From positions 1 through 64,000 of the forward strand of contig MCFE01000214.1 of NCBI GenBank assembly GCA_002104905.1: DNA of 64,000 nucleotides, given 5' to 3'. Source of the stretch: Basidiobolus meristosporus CBS 931.73 (lineage: Eukaryota; Basidiobolomycota; Basidiobolomycetes; Basidiobolales; Basidiobolaceae). A model generated the notes under the pieces. The model had not been told where the DNA came from. It saw nothing but the letters and a program-made list of their open reading frames with translations, and searched no databases. Of the stretch, positions 20,661 to 35,087 are shown in pieces (position 1 is the first letter of the stretch; the number at the start of each line of letters is the position of its first letter). The translations under genes were made by a program, and so were the position numbers.

Positions 20661-23600
20661 TCAGAAGCAATTCAGATTTCTAAACACATTTCCCATGCGA
20701 TGTTCTTTGATGTAGTCGCCGCCCATCTCCTCGTATTCCTTTTGGGTGACAGATACCCGATTGAACTCCTCGGTGCTTTGACTGGCCCATTTACTGGCTC
20801 CTTTCCATGCATCCAGCAAAGGATCCTGTGCGCAATGGATATTAATGGGGGTTCCAGCTGGGAGGATAGCTTTCATCGATGAATGAAGGCGCAGGCTTAG
20901 ATTTGGGGTCAGTGTGTAGCCTCCGGTAAGGAAGATGCTCTGAAGAATAGGGGATCAGTGATGATGCTCAAAATCGGCGTGGTGACTAGGGAGCAAACCT
21001 ACCTTAACCATGTTGCTTCGCTGGTCGGCGTTAAACCGATGAAGTGTATCATTGATGGTCTCGACAAGTCCTGCCTGGTCTAAACCAATAATCGTGGGTT
21101 GGAACAGGACCTCCGGAACTCGGATTCTTTCCACGTTCAGATGGAGTTGATACTGCTGGGCCATATCGTCCGCTTCTAACGGCTGAAAGCCGTAATAGAA
21201 CCGATGAAGTGTGGAGGTCTGCCAGGAATTCTGCGCCTCCAGGACATCATCAGGAAGGAAGTTCTCGTCGTACTTGAGAAGGGTAGCTTCGTACTGCTCC
21301 AACAATGCTGCGTCCTCTTCTTCGGCTTCGGAATCGTCCTCCTTACTCTGCAGAAACTCGTTTAGCTGGAGAAAAAAGCGCATTTGTTCAGACTCGAACA
21401 TACTATTTGCCGGTAGACAGCCCAGTCATCGTCGTCAGCACCAAAAGTATCGTCTAGGTAGATGCCAAAGCGTTACCCACTATTAGCGCCAATGTAGGCT
21501 TCGTATTGCCACGGTACCTGTGTCTCCTCTTTTTCTTCGACGAGGTGTGACATTGGATTCACCAACTAGATTCGCGATGGATTTCATCCTTAGTTGGGAA
21601 GCGTGACTTCTTCGATCAGAGAGCTGTTCTTTGCGACGTTGTCTCGATCTAATCTTCTCGAGGAGATTCTGATGGAAACGCATATGAGCATCTTGACATG
21701 GCATCTCCTACATCACAACTGACCGTTCTTTTTCCATGCAACTCTTCAAGCCATTTCTCGGGATTCTCAAGTCTCCGCTCCTCATCCCGCTTCATTTCTT
21801 CTTCCTAAGAGGGGGGTTGGGTTGGTTACAAAATCCATGGAATGGGTCAGGAGCCTTACCTGTCGAGCCTTCTCCTCTTCCTTTGCAATCCTAGCGCGTT
21901 CTCGCGCTTCGTAGCCAGCCTTGAGCAGCTTCTGCTTTCTTTTTTCCTTTCGGTCAGCTTCCGACAGCTGTTCATCAGGTACGTCCACCAAAGAAAAGTT
22001 GGGCTTCTCCTACAAACGCCGCCAGTTGAATATACGGGTCTCCGGTAATGTCCCAACATCCCCATCTTCTTACCTTTTCTTCTTCCTCAACAATTCCTAA
22101 CTCCTTGTTTCTGGCTCTTCTAATAGCAGTCTCGGTTTTCTTGATTGCCTCGTCAAGCTCCGATTCTTCCTCGAAGCCCAAATCCTCAAGTTTGTCCTAG
22201 TATTTGGTGTTAGCTTCTGGAGAACCTCGTCCAATCCAAAAACCACACAAACCAAGAATTCACTCTTATGCATCGATCTCTTCGTCTCCTTTAGATTCTT
22301 GTAAACTTTAAGGTTCTCCTCCTTTTCGATCAACTAAGCCACGTGCTGAGCATTAGAACGGAAAGAAGTTGGCCGAGATTACAGTGCCGGGGTTACCTTC
22401 GCTAGGCGAGTTTTGGCTGCTTGCTCCTGAAGGCGCTTAGCCTGTTCTTTCCTTTTGGCAGCTATCCGTGCTTGCTCCTCCTCGGTTTTCTCCTCGACGA
22501 CCTGCAGAAGCAGGGATAGCATAAATCATCTGTAGACTCGGCCAACGCATGTCAAGGCTGACTTACCGGCGGGGTGAAGGGGAATTGTATGACGTGATCA
22601 TGCTGATTGAGATATTGTGGATCTTCAAACTGTCGCAGCTCTTGCAGGTAATCCTGAGAGAAATAGGTGTGGTCGTGCACGAGTTGCTAAGAGGGGATGT
22701 GAGGGGATTGCTGGGATTCTCTAGTCAGCCGGACCTATTAGCATACCTGCGCCTGGGTATGGCTCATCTTCGATGGGAACGTTGGATATTTCAGCTGCAT
22801 CAACTTTAACATGTAATCGGTTGCGCCAACTCCGCCGTAATTGATTCTGTCAACATAAGGATAAGGCTGTGCTCATAAGATGCCATCCAAAGACACGTAC
22901 CTTTTCGTGTGCTCCAAAACACCACGGCCACCAACCACAGGTATGACGTGGGAGGCGGTGTTACCCGATGAAATAATAAGGCCTCCGTCATCAAATGAAT
23001 GGCCGTTTCCGTAATAACTGAATAAAGAATCAATGCCATATGCAACGGAGGGAACGGAGTAGGCCTCGAATAAAAGCTCTGTCATGACTAGATTGAACCG
23101 TAAGCATCGGATGCGCTGAATGTCACATGTGTTTGATGATCCACATACTCTTTCTATTATAGTGGGGTATGCAAGGAACCTCAGTCATCAAGATGGGATG
23201 GAAGATTCTCTCTGTGTCAATTCCAAGTTGGACAAATGTATAATCGAGGATATGTTCCTTACGAAAGCTCACGTTAGCATCCATGGGCAAGGGCGTATAG
23301 GCTCCACACATCCAATGAGTACATACCATGGTGTCTGTATTATACACGATACCGTTATCGAATGCGGAGCGAGCATTCGATTTGGCCATGGGATCATGAT
23401 TGACATCATTCCCCACTACCATAACGTTCCCCGCTGCTGATTTACGGTCTCTATACTTTCCAATTACGTTCTCGAAATTGACTACATTAATATATGGTTG
23501 AAGGTCAGAGATGGTGAAGCGTCCCGGAAACAAGCGACAACTCACGTCTAGGTGTGGTCTCGGAAGCCCAACCAGCACGGCAGAACGAAGAGCCTATTCA

Positions 23601-23823
23601 AGTGAAAGAAACCCGTTAGATTTCTGTTTTGGAACCAGTTCAAACCCTCAATTTCGCTGGTCAACAGTATATCTCAAGGTGGATTCACAGTACCATTATC
23701 AATCACTATGGGCGTATTCGAGGAGAAAAACCTTTCACGGTAATCCTTGGCAGGTGACAGGGGTCCCGGGTAGGTTCTCTCTTCTAGAGTGTAGATGGGT
23801 GTAGCCGAACCGGAAGAAACCAT
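20661..23823 (-). CDS. ARP5: Actin-related protein 5 (INO80 chromatin-remodelling complex)
   Basis: A multi-exon gene (about ten exons, minus strand) from ATG 23823 to the TGA at 20661-20663. ARP5 is a nuclear actin-related subunit of INO80. The N-terminus gives SSNTPIVIDNG, then across an intron SSFCRAGWASETTP, the actin phosphate-1 region. Next come YRDRKSAAGNVMVVGNDV, FDNGIVYN, HPILMTEVPCIPHYNRK (actin adenosine-binding zone), MTELLFEAYSVPSVAYGIDSLF and GLIISSGNTASHVIPVVGG. It then shows the large charged ARP5 insertion with long Glu/Lys/Arg helices, and resumes the actin fold (EVLFQPTIIGLDQAGLVETI, SIFLTGGYTLTPNLSLRL, DAWKGASKWA). The C-terminal YEEMGGDYIKEHRMGN is typical. Exact borders of the internal exons between 21.4 and 23.1 kb were not all fixed by hand. 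Confidence 0.9.
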
Positions 23824-24029
23824 TGCTACTGAGGTTTAAACGCGTCGCAAGCTTCTTTTCAAAGAATTCGTCAAGCAGCCCAACTGGAGATAGTACGATG
23901 CGTCACGTGATCGACAATTTCCAATCGACAAATGCCGTGAAGCAAGTGAGCAAACCCGGCCAACACAACACTCGATGTTCTAGTAAATCAGACGCAGAAT
24001 ACCACAGAAAACGAAGTTTATTAACAAAT

Positions 24030-25001
24030 TTATTGAACTGTCGAGGATTTAAGGGCGTTTTGAATCAACTCGGTAATCTCTTGAACTTTAACGGTGGCGA
24101 TCTTGGAGCAACGGAAGATCTGCTCTAGATCCAGCGGTATACCACCAGCCTTCGATAGAGTACACATTTCGCGATGGGCGTTCATTGCAATGGTCATATC
24201 GCCAGTGCGAAGTTGCTCCTCCAACAGGTTTGGATCTACCACCAGCAACTCGCCATTATCAAAGAACGAGAAGGTGATGCAGATTGGAATATGATGTATG
24301 CTAAGAGGAACTGGGTTACGCTCTTCAACCGGATGGATCGTCACTTCCTCGCCCACCACAGTTACGTCAGGTCTGCGGAAATGTAAAAGTGCGGAGATGG
24401 CAGCGATGCAGGCACAGTCAATCAGATTCCCCTCATGGTCAAGAAAATGTATGTCAACACGAATCGACCAGACCTTCTCCCCGGCCACTATACATAGCCC
24501 TTCCGTGTCGATAGCTCTGCTTCTACGGAGTGCCTTTTCGATGACTCGACTAATCAATACTTCCTCTTCGGAGGGTCTGTTCGTAGGTAAGCAATGTTTA
24601 GTAAAGAGGATCTTTACGGTGTTCAGCCGTTTGCCTAGACAATCTACCTTCCAATCTCAAAGGCGGGGGAAGCCAGGGGGGAAAGCTCGGTGTTGAAAAT
24701 CAAAAACCCTTCGGTCGGCTTGTCGGGGTAAGGACGAGTAACCTCACAGGATACTTTGGCTAAAACTCTGGGGAGACGCGCGTGAATATCATACAGAGCG
24801 AGAAGCGGTTTGATGTTCTATCGTTAGACCAAGGTACCTTGTTCTGCCTAGTTGGATTTCGGCTTGTCCCAGTTCGGGACCCAGAGAGATTTTGATATTA
24901 CGGAAATCATAGAGACCACGACCATCGATACGATGCCCTTCTCTCAAGGCCTGAAGCACGAAGGTGCGTTCGTTAATTGAGGGTTCTACCTCTTTGACCA
25001 T
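24030..25001 (-). CDS. RRP45: Exosome core subunit RRP45 (EXOSC9)
   Basis: Three exons: 24838-25001, 24648-24767 and 24030-24576, giving 276 aa. RRP45 is a catalytically inert RNase PH-fold subunit of the nine-subunit exosome ring, needed for rRNA and mRNA 3' processing in nucleus and cytoplasm. Signatures are EPSINERTFVLQALREGHRIDGRG at the N-terminus; TRVLAKVSCEVTRPYPDKPTEG and ELSPLASPAFEIGR across the joins; RAIDTEGLCIVAGEKVWSIRVDIHFLDHEGNLIDCACIAA; and a C-terminal half with SFFDNGELLVVDPNLLEEQ. It lacks the long yeast C-terminal tail. It is divergent from the NOPCHAP1-like gene with only 257 bp between starts, so the two ribosome-biogenesis genes may share a promoter. Confidence 0.93.
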
Positions 25002-25258
25002 GAATAATGACTGTTAAAGAACGAAGTATGAAAAAATTCGAGAAACCGCTAAATCATGTGAATCTAGGATATTACTTCAATCAGTACCTCGAACGAAGGA
25101 AATTCATGTCATTTTTTTTCTTTTTCTCATTGTTTGCGCAAAGGCCAATTTTGCGGTCACTCGAAGGTGGGTGATTTTGAGGGGATAAGAAGGGGACTTG
25201 ATATTCCATAATAAATCTGGTCAGTACAAACTCCACAAGTCAACCAAGCGTCAGCACC

Positions 25259-25932
25259 ATGTCCTCGAATAAATCCCGTTCTTCTGAGCTTCTAGAAGTA
25301 AACCCCGAGGGGAATTCGCTAAGTACGTCCCTCTGTAACATCTTGCTATGGAAACTGCGTACTCACCCCTTTATTTTAGCTTCCAAACTGCTCGTTGCTC
25401 AACCAGATGCATCCCCAATTGGCGTTATTGACCCCACGCCCGAGCCCTCCTCAGTGGATAAGAAAACCTTCAAAATAAGTCCACCCAGCAATCGTAAGTT
25501 GCCCCTTCTTAAACTTGAAATCTCAAGCCTGAAATTAACCTTCTGCATGGCAGTACTCGAACGTCTTCAAAGTTTCCTACCTCAGATCGCCGAGGCAAAC
25601 CAGAAACTGCAGACGCAACTGGAGGAAGATCCTTCTAGTGTCGATATCGAGAATGTCGAAGAGGAAGAAGGCTACATAGAGATGGTAAGTCCTAAGGTGG
25701 TCAAGACGTGTCTCGTGATAGTTTGACTGACGCCCATTATCACCAGAACCTCGGTTTAGGGGTTTTCGAGGAGAAGAGTGAAGAGAATGAAGATAGTATC
25801 ATTATCAACCCTAGCGATTCAGTGAAGGCTATACCAAAATCAGCAATCGTAATGCTTGGCGGGTCGGCAGATAGCGACTCGAGTGAAGACGAGGGTGGGA
25901 GCGAGAGTGAAAGTGACCGTATGGCCGAATGA
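25259..25932 (+). CDS. NOPCHAP1-like (C12orf45/DUF4598) box C/D snoRNP assembly factor
   Basis: Four exons: 25259-25322, 25380-25493, 25554-25684 and 25747-25932, giving 164 aa. The conserved core is SKLLVAQP..., then LLERLQSFLPQIAEANQKL, then EEGYIEMNLGLGVFE, assembled exactly across introns 2 and 3. This matches the DUF4598/C12orf45 family, whose human member NOPCHAP1 bridges NOP58 to the R2TP complex during snoRNP assembly. The C-terminus is an acidic Ser/Glu/Asp tail (SADSDSSEDEGGSESESD). The length is typical. Functional transfer to fungi is inference. The divergent partner is RRP45, also in RNA processing. Confidence 0.8.
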
Positions 25933-26112
25933 AGAGACCCCGTATCATGATAGAGACAGAGAATTCGACCCTGGACATCAAATTTCCTAATAGACTCGAT
26001 CAAAGCCTTCCGTAGCTGAAAGTCAATGTATACAGTGCACCCTAGTGACATCGTGGAGTAAACAAGCGCGCTTTATTTCCCGGACATTTCTATTGAATTT
26101 ACATCAGAGTTC

Positions 26113-27334
26113 CTAGAACTTCTTCGGCTCCGGGTGCTGAATCTTGAGCCTGGCCCTAACGGCAGGAACCTTGAAGGCAATGTTCTGGAGCAATGAGTAA
26201 GTGCTGGAGGAAAGCCAGTAGAGGCATATACCCTGAGAAGTAGGTTAGTGAGTTGCTTAGTTGGGGGCAGGTGGGTGGGATTTACCATGGGCACTTGTGA
26301 AGCCACTGGGATCATAAATACCGAAATCCCTCGGAATATGTTTTGAATCGCCTTTTGCTTAAGTGTTGGTGCTTGCTTCATGAAGTAAGCGTTCAGCTGT
26401 GATGCGGAGAAGTCGCATTAGTCGTGGATCTCTGATGATGAGGACAGCGCAATCTCTTACCTCAGTGTTGGCCAGGTGAGTCAGTCCAATAGCAAGGGGG
26501 AAGGTCCATGTAGGATCAACGCTGGTTAGATCGGTGAACCATGCCAATCCGCCCGTTTCAAAGCCACTGATTGGATTGGATCCACTCAAGCCTAACCAAG
26601 GAATAGGATACCCACTCATATCTCTCAGAGTAAAAGAAAGGGTGATGAAGAGTGGCATTTGAACCCACGGTAGAAGAAAGCTTACAATGGGCTGACACCT
26701 ATGTTGTCGATACAGTGCTTTCACTTTGCTTCTATACTATTGGTTGCATGTGGGTTTAGATACATTCAACGGTCGCGTGCGCAAGGGTAGAACCTACTTG
26801 TTTTTGGAGCTCGTTGTTGTATTCTTCGTACGAAAATTTTTTCCTCGAAGAATCCTTGGCAATTTGCTGTTTCAAGGTCTCTCCCCAAGACAACACCACC
26901 GGTCGTAGAGCAAGCATTCTCCCAATAGAACGCTGCTGGTATAAGGCGATGGGAAAGGTCGCCACTGTCCTGAGTAGGAATGTAGTGCTGATGATAGTGG
27001 CCCACCAAGGAAGAGCGGTCCCTTGATGGACAGCTTCGAAGATGGTTTTGGTGCATTCAATGAAAAAAGGCAGAGTATCTTGGGAGGAGGTGGTGACTAT
27101 GTCGAGAGAATCGCCGAGGTTGTTTCCTACAAGGTTGGTGTCTTGGCCAAGCGTGCTGGTAGTAGTGTCTAGTGAAGTGCTCTCAGTGCTAAGGTATTTT
27201 CTGCTCGCTAGCAATTGTGGAGTTTGGTTTCGTAAGCTTAACGGAGAAAGCAGCTTCTGTATAGGAGAACGCCGTAATGGTGCACCGTTATAGAGCCAAG
27301 CCCTTCTCAGCTGGGAAGTACTGTTCAATAGCAT
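26113..27334 (-). CDS. COX18: COX18-type mitochondrial inner-membrane insertase (YidC/Oxa1 family)
   Basis: Four exons: 26798-27334, 26461-26736, 26286-26396 and 26113-26232, giving 347 aa. COX18 helps export the Cox2 C-terminal tail across the inner membrane during cytochrome oxidase assembly. The N-terminus is a presequence rich in Arg/Leu/Ser (RRAWLYNGAPLRRSPIQKLL). The YidC fold starts at ~110 with WWATIISTTFLLRTVATFPIAL, followed by a charged matrix loop, CQPIVSFLLPWVQMPLFITL plus SFTLRDMSGYPIPWLG (a hallmark closer to COX18 than to OXA1), WTFPLAIGLTHLANTELNAY and a last helix GICLYWLSSSTYSLLQN. There is no long basic ribosome-binding tail as in OXA1, supporting COX18. It is divergent from the RCC1-like gene (189 bp apart). 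Confidence 0.9.
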
Positions 27335-27523
27335 AATTTGCGTATTGTCTACTGGGCTTGAGGTGATACTTCGCTCTGATAGTCCGCCAACTACTCAACC
27401 TGAGGATGGTCGATTTCTCGACGATTCAATCAAATCTTTCGAAACAGTCATGAATTCCACATTAATAAAAATTTCTAACACTGCAGCCATATCTGTAGAA
27501 TCCAACGACTAGTTCTCTGAATT

Positions 27524-29213
27524 ATGTTGGTGGTTGAAGCATTCAAGGCTACTCGAGGGGCCGCGCGTAACCTCCAGCATCTCAACCGCAGACATTCTCC
27601 CCTGCTACAAAAAACCTCTCTTATTCAGAAACGTCTCTTTTTCAACTTCTTCCGGTCAGGTAATGATGCACAGGGGCTAGACAAAGAATCTTCGGCAAGC
27701 GCTTACAAGCTGAATTGGGAGGATTCCAAGCCACGCACTTTTTGCTGGGACGGCAGCCACACGCATATGTTGGGTGAGGCGTTTCCCAAGCCTGTCTTGA
27801 TTCCCGCTTTGAATGACCACAAGATTGACAGCTTTTCCTGCGGGGTAAGTTCCCCATTGGCCGTGGCTCTGTACTCTCGATGAAACTTTCTAACCAGAAG
27901 GCCCGGTTATGTTCAGGTCAATCATAGCACTGCCCTTGTTTCCAAAAAAGTGTTCTCTTGGTACGAAACAGCACCCCACCGCCCACGCTTCGTATTTTAA
28001 CCACCTTCTTATATCCCGCAGGGGAACGAACGATTATGGACAGGTAACTGGATATTCCTTCGAGCATCAAGTTCAGTCTAACAGCCTTGGCAACGTAGGT
28101 CGGACCCACCCACCAAGTGTTCGCTCTGATCGACGACGACTCCGACGATCAAGTCAACAGCCCCTTTATGATCCCCTCGTTGGCAGATGACGATTTCAAG
28201 GCAATCGCTTCGGGGAATTTCCATAACTTGGCTCTCTCGGAAGAGGGAAAGCTATGGACTTGGTAATTCTAGCATGATGGTCTGTGCACCTGGGAGACGC
28301 TAATCTTTCGCTAGGGGGGCAGGCATTCTGGGCCGTGGGACCGAGATCTATGATACCAACCCTGGATTGGTTACCTTCTTCGATGAGATCGAGAGAGTGC
28401 CCGAGTCGATACATGCGGCAGGGTAAGTGTTGACATCTCTACAGCCAACGTAAGCATGCAGCGGTTAACCGGCGTGCGATCAGTGACTATTCCCTCGTTG
28501 TCGCAAGGCCCAAGGACCCTACCCAGAATCTACAGGAAGTGTATATCTGGGGCTATCTCCCCTGTCAGAACGACGGGGCCCAAAAAGCCTTGAACCCCAT
28601 TCTCGTGGAAGGGCTACTTGGGACTGCAGTGGAGCAGATCGTGTGCTCCCCCACTCATTTTACTGCCATGGGGACCAGCCTCGACAATGGCAAGCCCACC
28701 ATGGTCTCGTTCGGCCAAACCCAAGCCCAGGTGGACGCCAAAGTTTACGAAAAGCCCTACTACCCAACCTACCACGACGTCGCCACCAACGATCGCCTGT
28801 ATTCGGAAAAGCCGAACAGCGTCATGAGTCCGCCTGACATGATCAGGCAGATATGTCCAGGCCGCGGGTTCGACCTGCTTCTGCTAGGTAATCACCAGTT
28901 CATGTTGATCCGTTGAGAACATACTAATCCATTGGCCATGGAAGCTGACGGAAGCATCTGGCGTCGAACCACGGGCCAAGCCCCAGCCAAGCTGGCAACG
29001 GATTTGCCTGAAAAGATCCTCCAGGTAGCGGTAGGCGGGACTCAGGTTGCTGCAGTTGGAGATCAGGGCGGTGTCTATTTATGGCAAGCACCGAATCCGG
29101 ATCTGCCGGAGCTTGGAAAACTTATTGGCAGCAAACAGGGTAGTCAAGTGATCCTCCGAAAGCCCGGGTTAGCAATGCTGACCTCGCAATATGATCGCTT
29201 CATGGTTTGCTGA
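27524..29213 (+). CDS. Mitochondrial RCC1-repeat protein (FMP25 / RCC1L type)
   Basis: Seven exons: 27524-27844, 27917-27960, 28022-28043, 28099-28262, 28315-28422, 28484-28887 and 28945-29213, giving 443 aa. The N-terminus is basic with many Arg (RNLQHLNRRHSPLLQ, IQKRLFFNFFRSG), a likely mitochondrial presequence. The body has RCC1-type blades: DSFSCGVNHSTALVSKKVFSWGTNDYGQVG, FKAIASGNFHNLALSEEGKLWTWGAGILGRG, AAGDYSLVVA...VYIWGY and ILQVAVGGTQVAAVGDQGGVYLW. These resemble fungal FMP25 and human RCC1L, implicated in respiratory-complex and mitoribosome assembly; that role is inferred. Exons 2 (44 nt) and 3 (22 nt) are very small, and intron 1 skips two closer AGs to keep CGVNHS in frame. Confidence 0.82.
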
Positions 29214-29436
29214 GCGGAATCGGAAATGATCCCAGTTCAGAGTGGGAGAAATGATCCCATTACTCAGAGTAGGCATGAGTGGGAGAAATTTGGATTTGGA
29301 AAAGTGGCTAAAATGGGGAGCTCTATTAATATCAATAAATCTTGCGGCGCTTAATATAGACGTTCACCTGGCGAAATTCATCTCACTTTCTTTATGCGTG
29401 TACCTGGTGCTTCCTTCGTGTTGTCTAAAGATACTC

Positions 29437-32267
<2,831 letters not shown>

Positions 32268-32435
32268 GAATTCAGCCGTGTATAAACACCTACTTCATAA
32301 TGTAATTTCTGTCTCGAACCCCCCTCCCCCTCCCCAACCTCCACTTTCACCCGTGTATCTTCCAGTCTGTACCATGCAACATCGGGGAGTTTTGTCCCTC
32401 CGGAAAACGATTCACTTATTTATTGCCAAGTAAAC

Positions 32436-33809
32436 CTATTCCAAGAAATGGGCCTCGGCCATTGCTCCCATACAGTATTGATCATCATCCCACCATTTCT
32501 CGGTGGTGATGTTCACCCCATGTGGAACAAGAACCCGATCGATCACATGGACAACTCCGTTCTTGTTGATCAGGTCGGTGTGTAGAACCCGAGAATCATA
32601 GTCGACCCATAGACCAGCCTGGTTGGGGGATTCCCTCACCACGAAACGCGCCTCGTCTCCGAAGAGCATCGAGAGATCCTTGCTCTTGCGGAAGGGGTGG
32701 TCGCACTTATATTTGTGTTTGTGCTTACACTTGTCCTTGCGCTTATGCTTACGCTTGTTCTTGCGGCTATGCTTATGCTTGCGTTTGTGTTTCGAGGAGG
32801 AGGTAACTTCCTCGCTGGTAGAAGAATCGGCCGGTGAGAGATGCTTGAAACTGCTGCTGTAGGCCACTTCCAAGGACATATGATGTCTTAGGATCTTCTC
32901 CAAATCCTTTCTACCCTGGGGGGAGAAAAGGCGGTTGATGCTCTTGCAGCCCAGATTACGAAAGGCAAGGTTACTCGGCGCCAGCAGGGTGACCCCTCGG
33001 ACTTCCGACAAGAATCGATCCAACCCGGTTATTTGTAGAGCCAAATTCAAGGCAGAGAACTTGTTAGGGTGTTCGACCAGAGTTTTGGTGACGATCGAAG
33101 GCTCGGCCAGCAACTCCTGGACCACATGGATTACCCCATTGGACGCAACCAAATCAACCTCCTTTACCAGCACTTCCTCGTTCAATCTCAACCCATCGTC
33201 GACTTGAGAGATCTTGATTCGTTGCGATTTTCCCTCTAGATAATCTTCCTTATGAAAAGTCTTTGCCACTGGGGTGACCAGCAATTTCTGGGCAAGCAAG
33301 CTGCCAGGAACCGCGTGGTATCTTATGATCTTTCCACGGGTTCACATAGGAGTCGTAAATCGTGAGCAACTCTTCCCGAAAAATGGGAGGCGAGAGAACC
33401 TTAACCAACCTGTTGTAGCTTGCGAAGGCTTTCTTCTTCGGTGGGGCCTGTCTCTCTTCGGTTCAGAAACCGAGATATGGCCTCGTTGGTGGGGGCAAAG
33501 AAAGTGGTCTATCGAAGAAGCTGCGTGAAACTGGGCTCCGACTGGGCGGGAGTTGGACGGATCACTTACCTGACGCCCTGGATCTTGAAGTCGGCTAAGC
33601 AACAGTTTGTCGGCTTCTATGAGAATCGACACTTCCGAGAACCGACTCTCCTTCTTTAGCGTGTCGTAGACGGTGCTGCCGGAATCAATCTCCATCGGCT
33701 GGTAGCTCACCGGGGTTTCTTGGAACGCGAGTTGCTTTGGGAGGGACTGGGAAACGATGGAACTGACGAAGAACCATCCTAGACAACACTGAAGTCCCAA
33801 AATCCTCAT
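32436..33809 (-). CDS. Secreted protein with two fasciclin (FAS1) domains and a Lys/His-rich insert
   Basis: Three exons: 33570-33809, 33410-33508 and 32436-33329, giving 410 aa. The signal peptide is MRILGLQCCLGWFFVSSIVSQ. FAS1 domain 1 (~45-205) shows TTFFAPTNEAISRFL, IIRYHAVPGSLLAQKL and SNGVIHVVQELLAEP. Domain 2 (~215-400) shows TLLAPSNLAFRNL, ILRHHMSLEVAY and KNGVVHVIDRVLVPHGV. FAS1 domains mediate adhesion or matrix contacts at the cell surface. Between the two halves of domain 2 (~residues 291-324) is a run made almost only of Lys, His and Arg with two Cys. No GPI signal or transmembrane segment is visible at the C-terminus. It is convergent with the kinase gene, 168 bp apart. Confidence 0.87.
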
Positions 33810-34356
33810 TTCTTTAGGTTATATGATGCCCTACCCTCTTGGTATGTAGTAGGTGAGAAGGTTGACAGCTTGATGGGAATCCTGAATAGGAAACCAATCA
33901 TGCGTGAAGTGGTTTATATATGAGTGGTTGACTTGCTTCGAATGATTCCCAGCTGACAAGACGATCGATCGAGACATCCCTTCCCCAATATAGATAATCA
34001 TCTCCCAAAAGAGCAATTCCAACTGTTCTCCAACACCCACTTGATACTAGGGCAGCCCACCCGATTGATCACCAGATAACTCGCTAACCCTAACCCCCCC
34101 CCTACCCACCTCCGCTCCAGCTGAATAGGCATCCTCTGCCAGGGAAACTACGGCCAACACAGAGGTTGATTTAGAAGCATTTAATCATGTAGGATCGAGC
34201 TATCAAATCGAAAGGGAACATGAATGTCACCCAATATAATGTATAGAGGAGGGGAAAGGAGGTAGGGCAAGGGTAGATGTAGAGTCCAATAGGAGAAAGA
34301 ATCGATGTCAATGGATGTTTCCCTAAAAGCTACCGGCGATCTTTCTATTTAGCTAT
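33810..34356. other. Intergenic, FAS1-gene promoter side
   Basis: 547 bp without a supported gene. Contains a C-rich CTAACCCTAACCCCCC stretch near 34084-34100. Confidence 0.45.
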
Positions 34357-35087
34357 CTAATCGATGTGGACTGCGTTGAATCCAAACAATCGAACCCGGT
34401 GCATGGCGGGTAACTTTCCTATGAGGTTGATGGTCAAAGCGGTCAAGTTGATCATGAAGGTGATACCGTCGTAATGTGTGTAATGGATACCGAGAAGGAA
34501 CCTATCCCCAACAAGGAGAACTAGTTAGTAAATGCTCCGCAGGGGAAGCCGCAGCTAGGGACTTACAGAATGATCGGTGCTGCGGTGAAGTATTTCTTCG
34601 ACGGGGAGAACTGGGTGCCGTTGTCCATCTGCTCCCACAGGGTCAACTCGTCGCAGGCGCCTTGGTTAAACTCAAAGGGAACCCCGATAATCCAATGGAA
34701 CACCGCGTAACTGATCTGCAAGGGAGAGGGAAATGGAAGGGTTAGACCGAATGCGAGGGAAGATACGGTCAAAGAACACCGATATTTACAAGATTGTATG
34801 CGAGGTTGGTTAACGTCCAGCTGGTTTCGGTGGAGATCCCCGGAATCACTCCGAAAAATATTTTGAGAGCGAATATAAGTATGAAATTAAACACCCACAC
34901 CCCTATTTCAAGTGGAAACCAAATGGATGAGTGTCTTGGAGAGGAAAACGGGCCTTTCTGCCGACTCTGTCTTGGAGAGTATGGACCCACCTTTGTAGTT
35001 TACCCAGGAGGAATTTAGGTTGGTTTGACAGGTGGTATCGGTATACGTAGCATTGTCTGGAGACTTTTGATGTGTGATCACAGACAT
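34357..35087 (-). CDS. ORMDL-family regulator of serine palmitoyltransferase
   Basis: Four exons: 34991-35087, 34790-34902, 34567-34715 and 34357-34501, giving 167 aa. ORM/ORMDL proteins sit in the ER membrane and inhibit serine palmitoyltransferase, setting sphingolipid synthesis. Family blocks are NLNSSWVNYKGVWVFNFILI, TSWTLTNLAYNLISYAVFHW (WTLTN motif), GVPFEFNQGACDELTLWEQMDNGTQF, SPSKKYFTAAPIILFLLGIHYTHYD and the C-terminal LIGKLPAMHRVRLFGFNAVH. Four hydrophobic segments are present, and the length is normal. The Ser-rich N-terminus (MSVITHQKSPDNATYTDTT) could carry the phosphosites that relieve inhibition in yeast Orm proteins; this is inference. It is adjacent to another ER membrane gene, BAP31. 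Confidence 0.93.
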
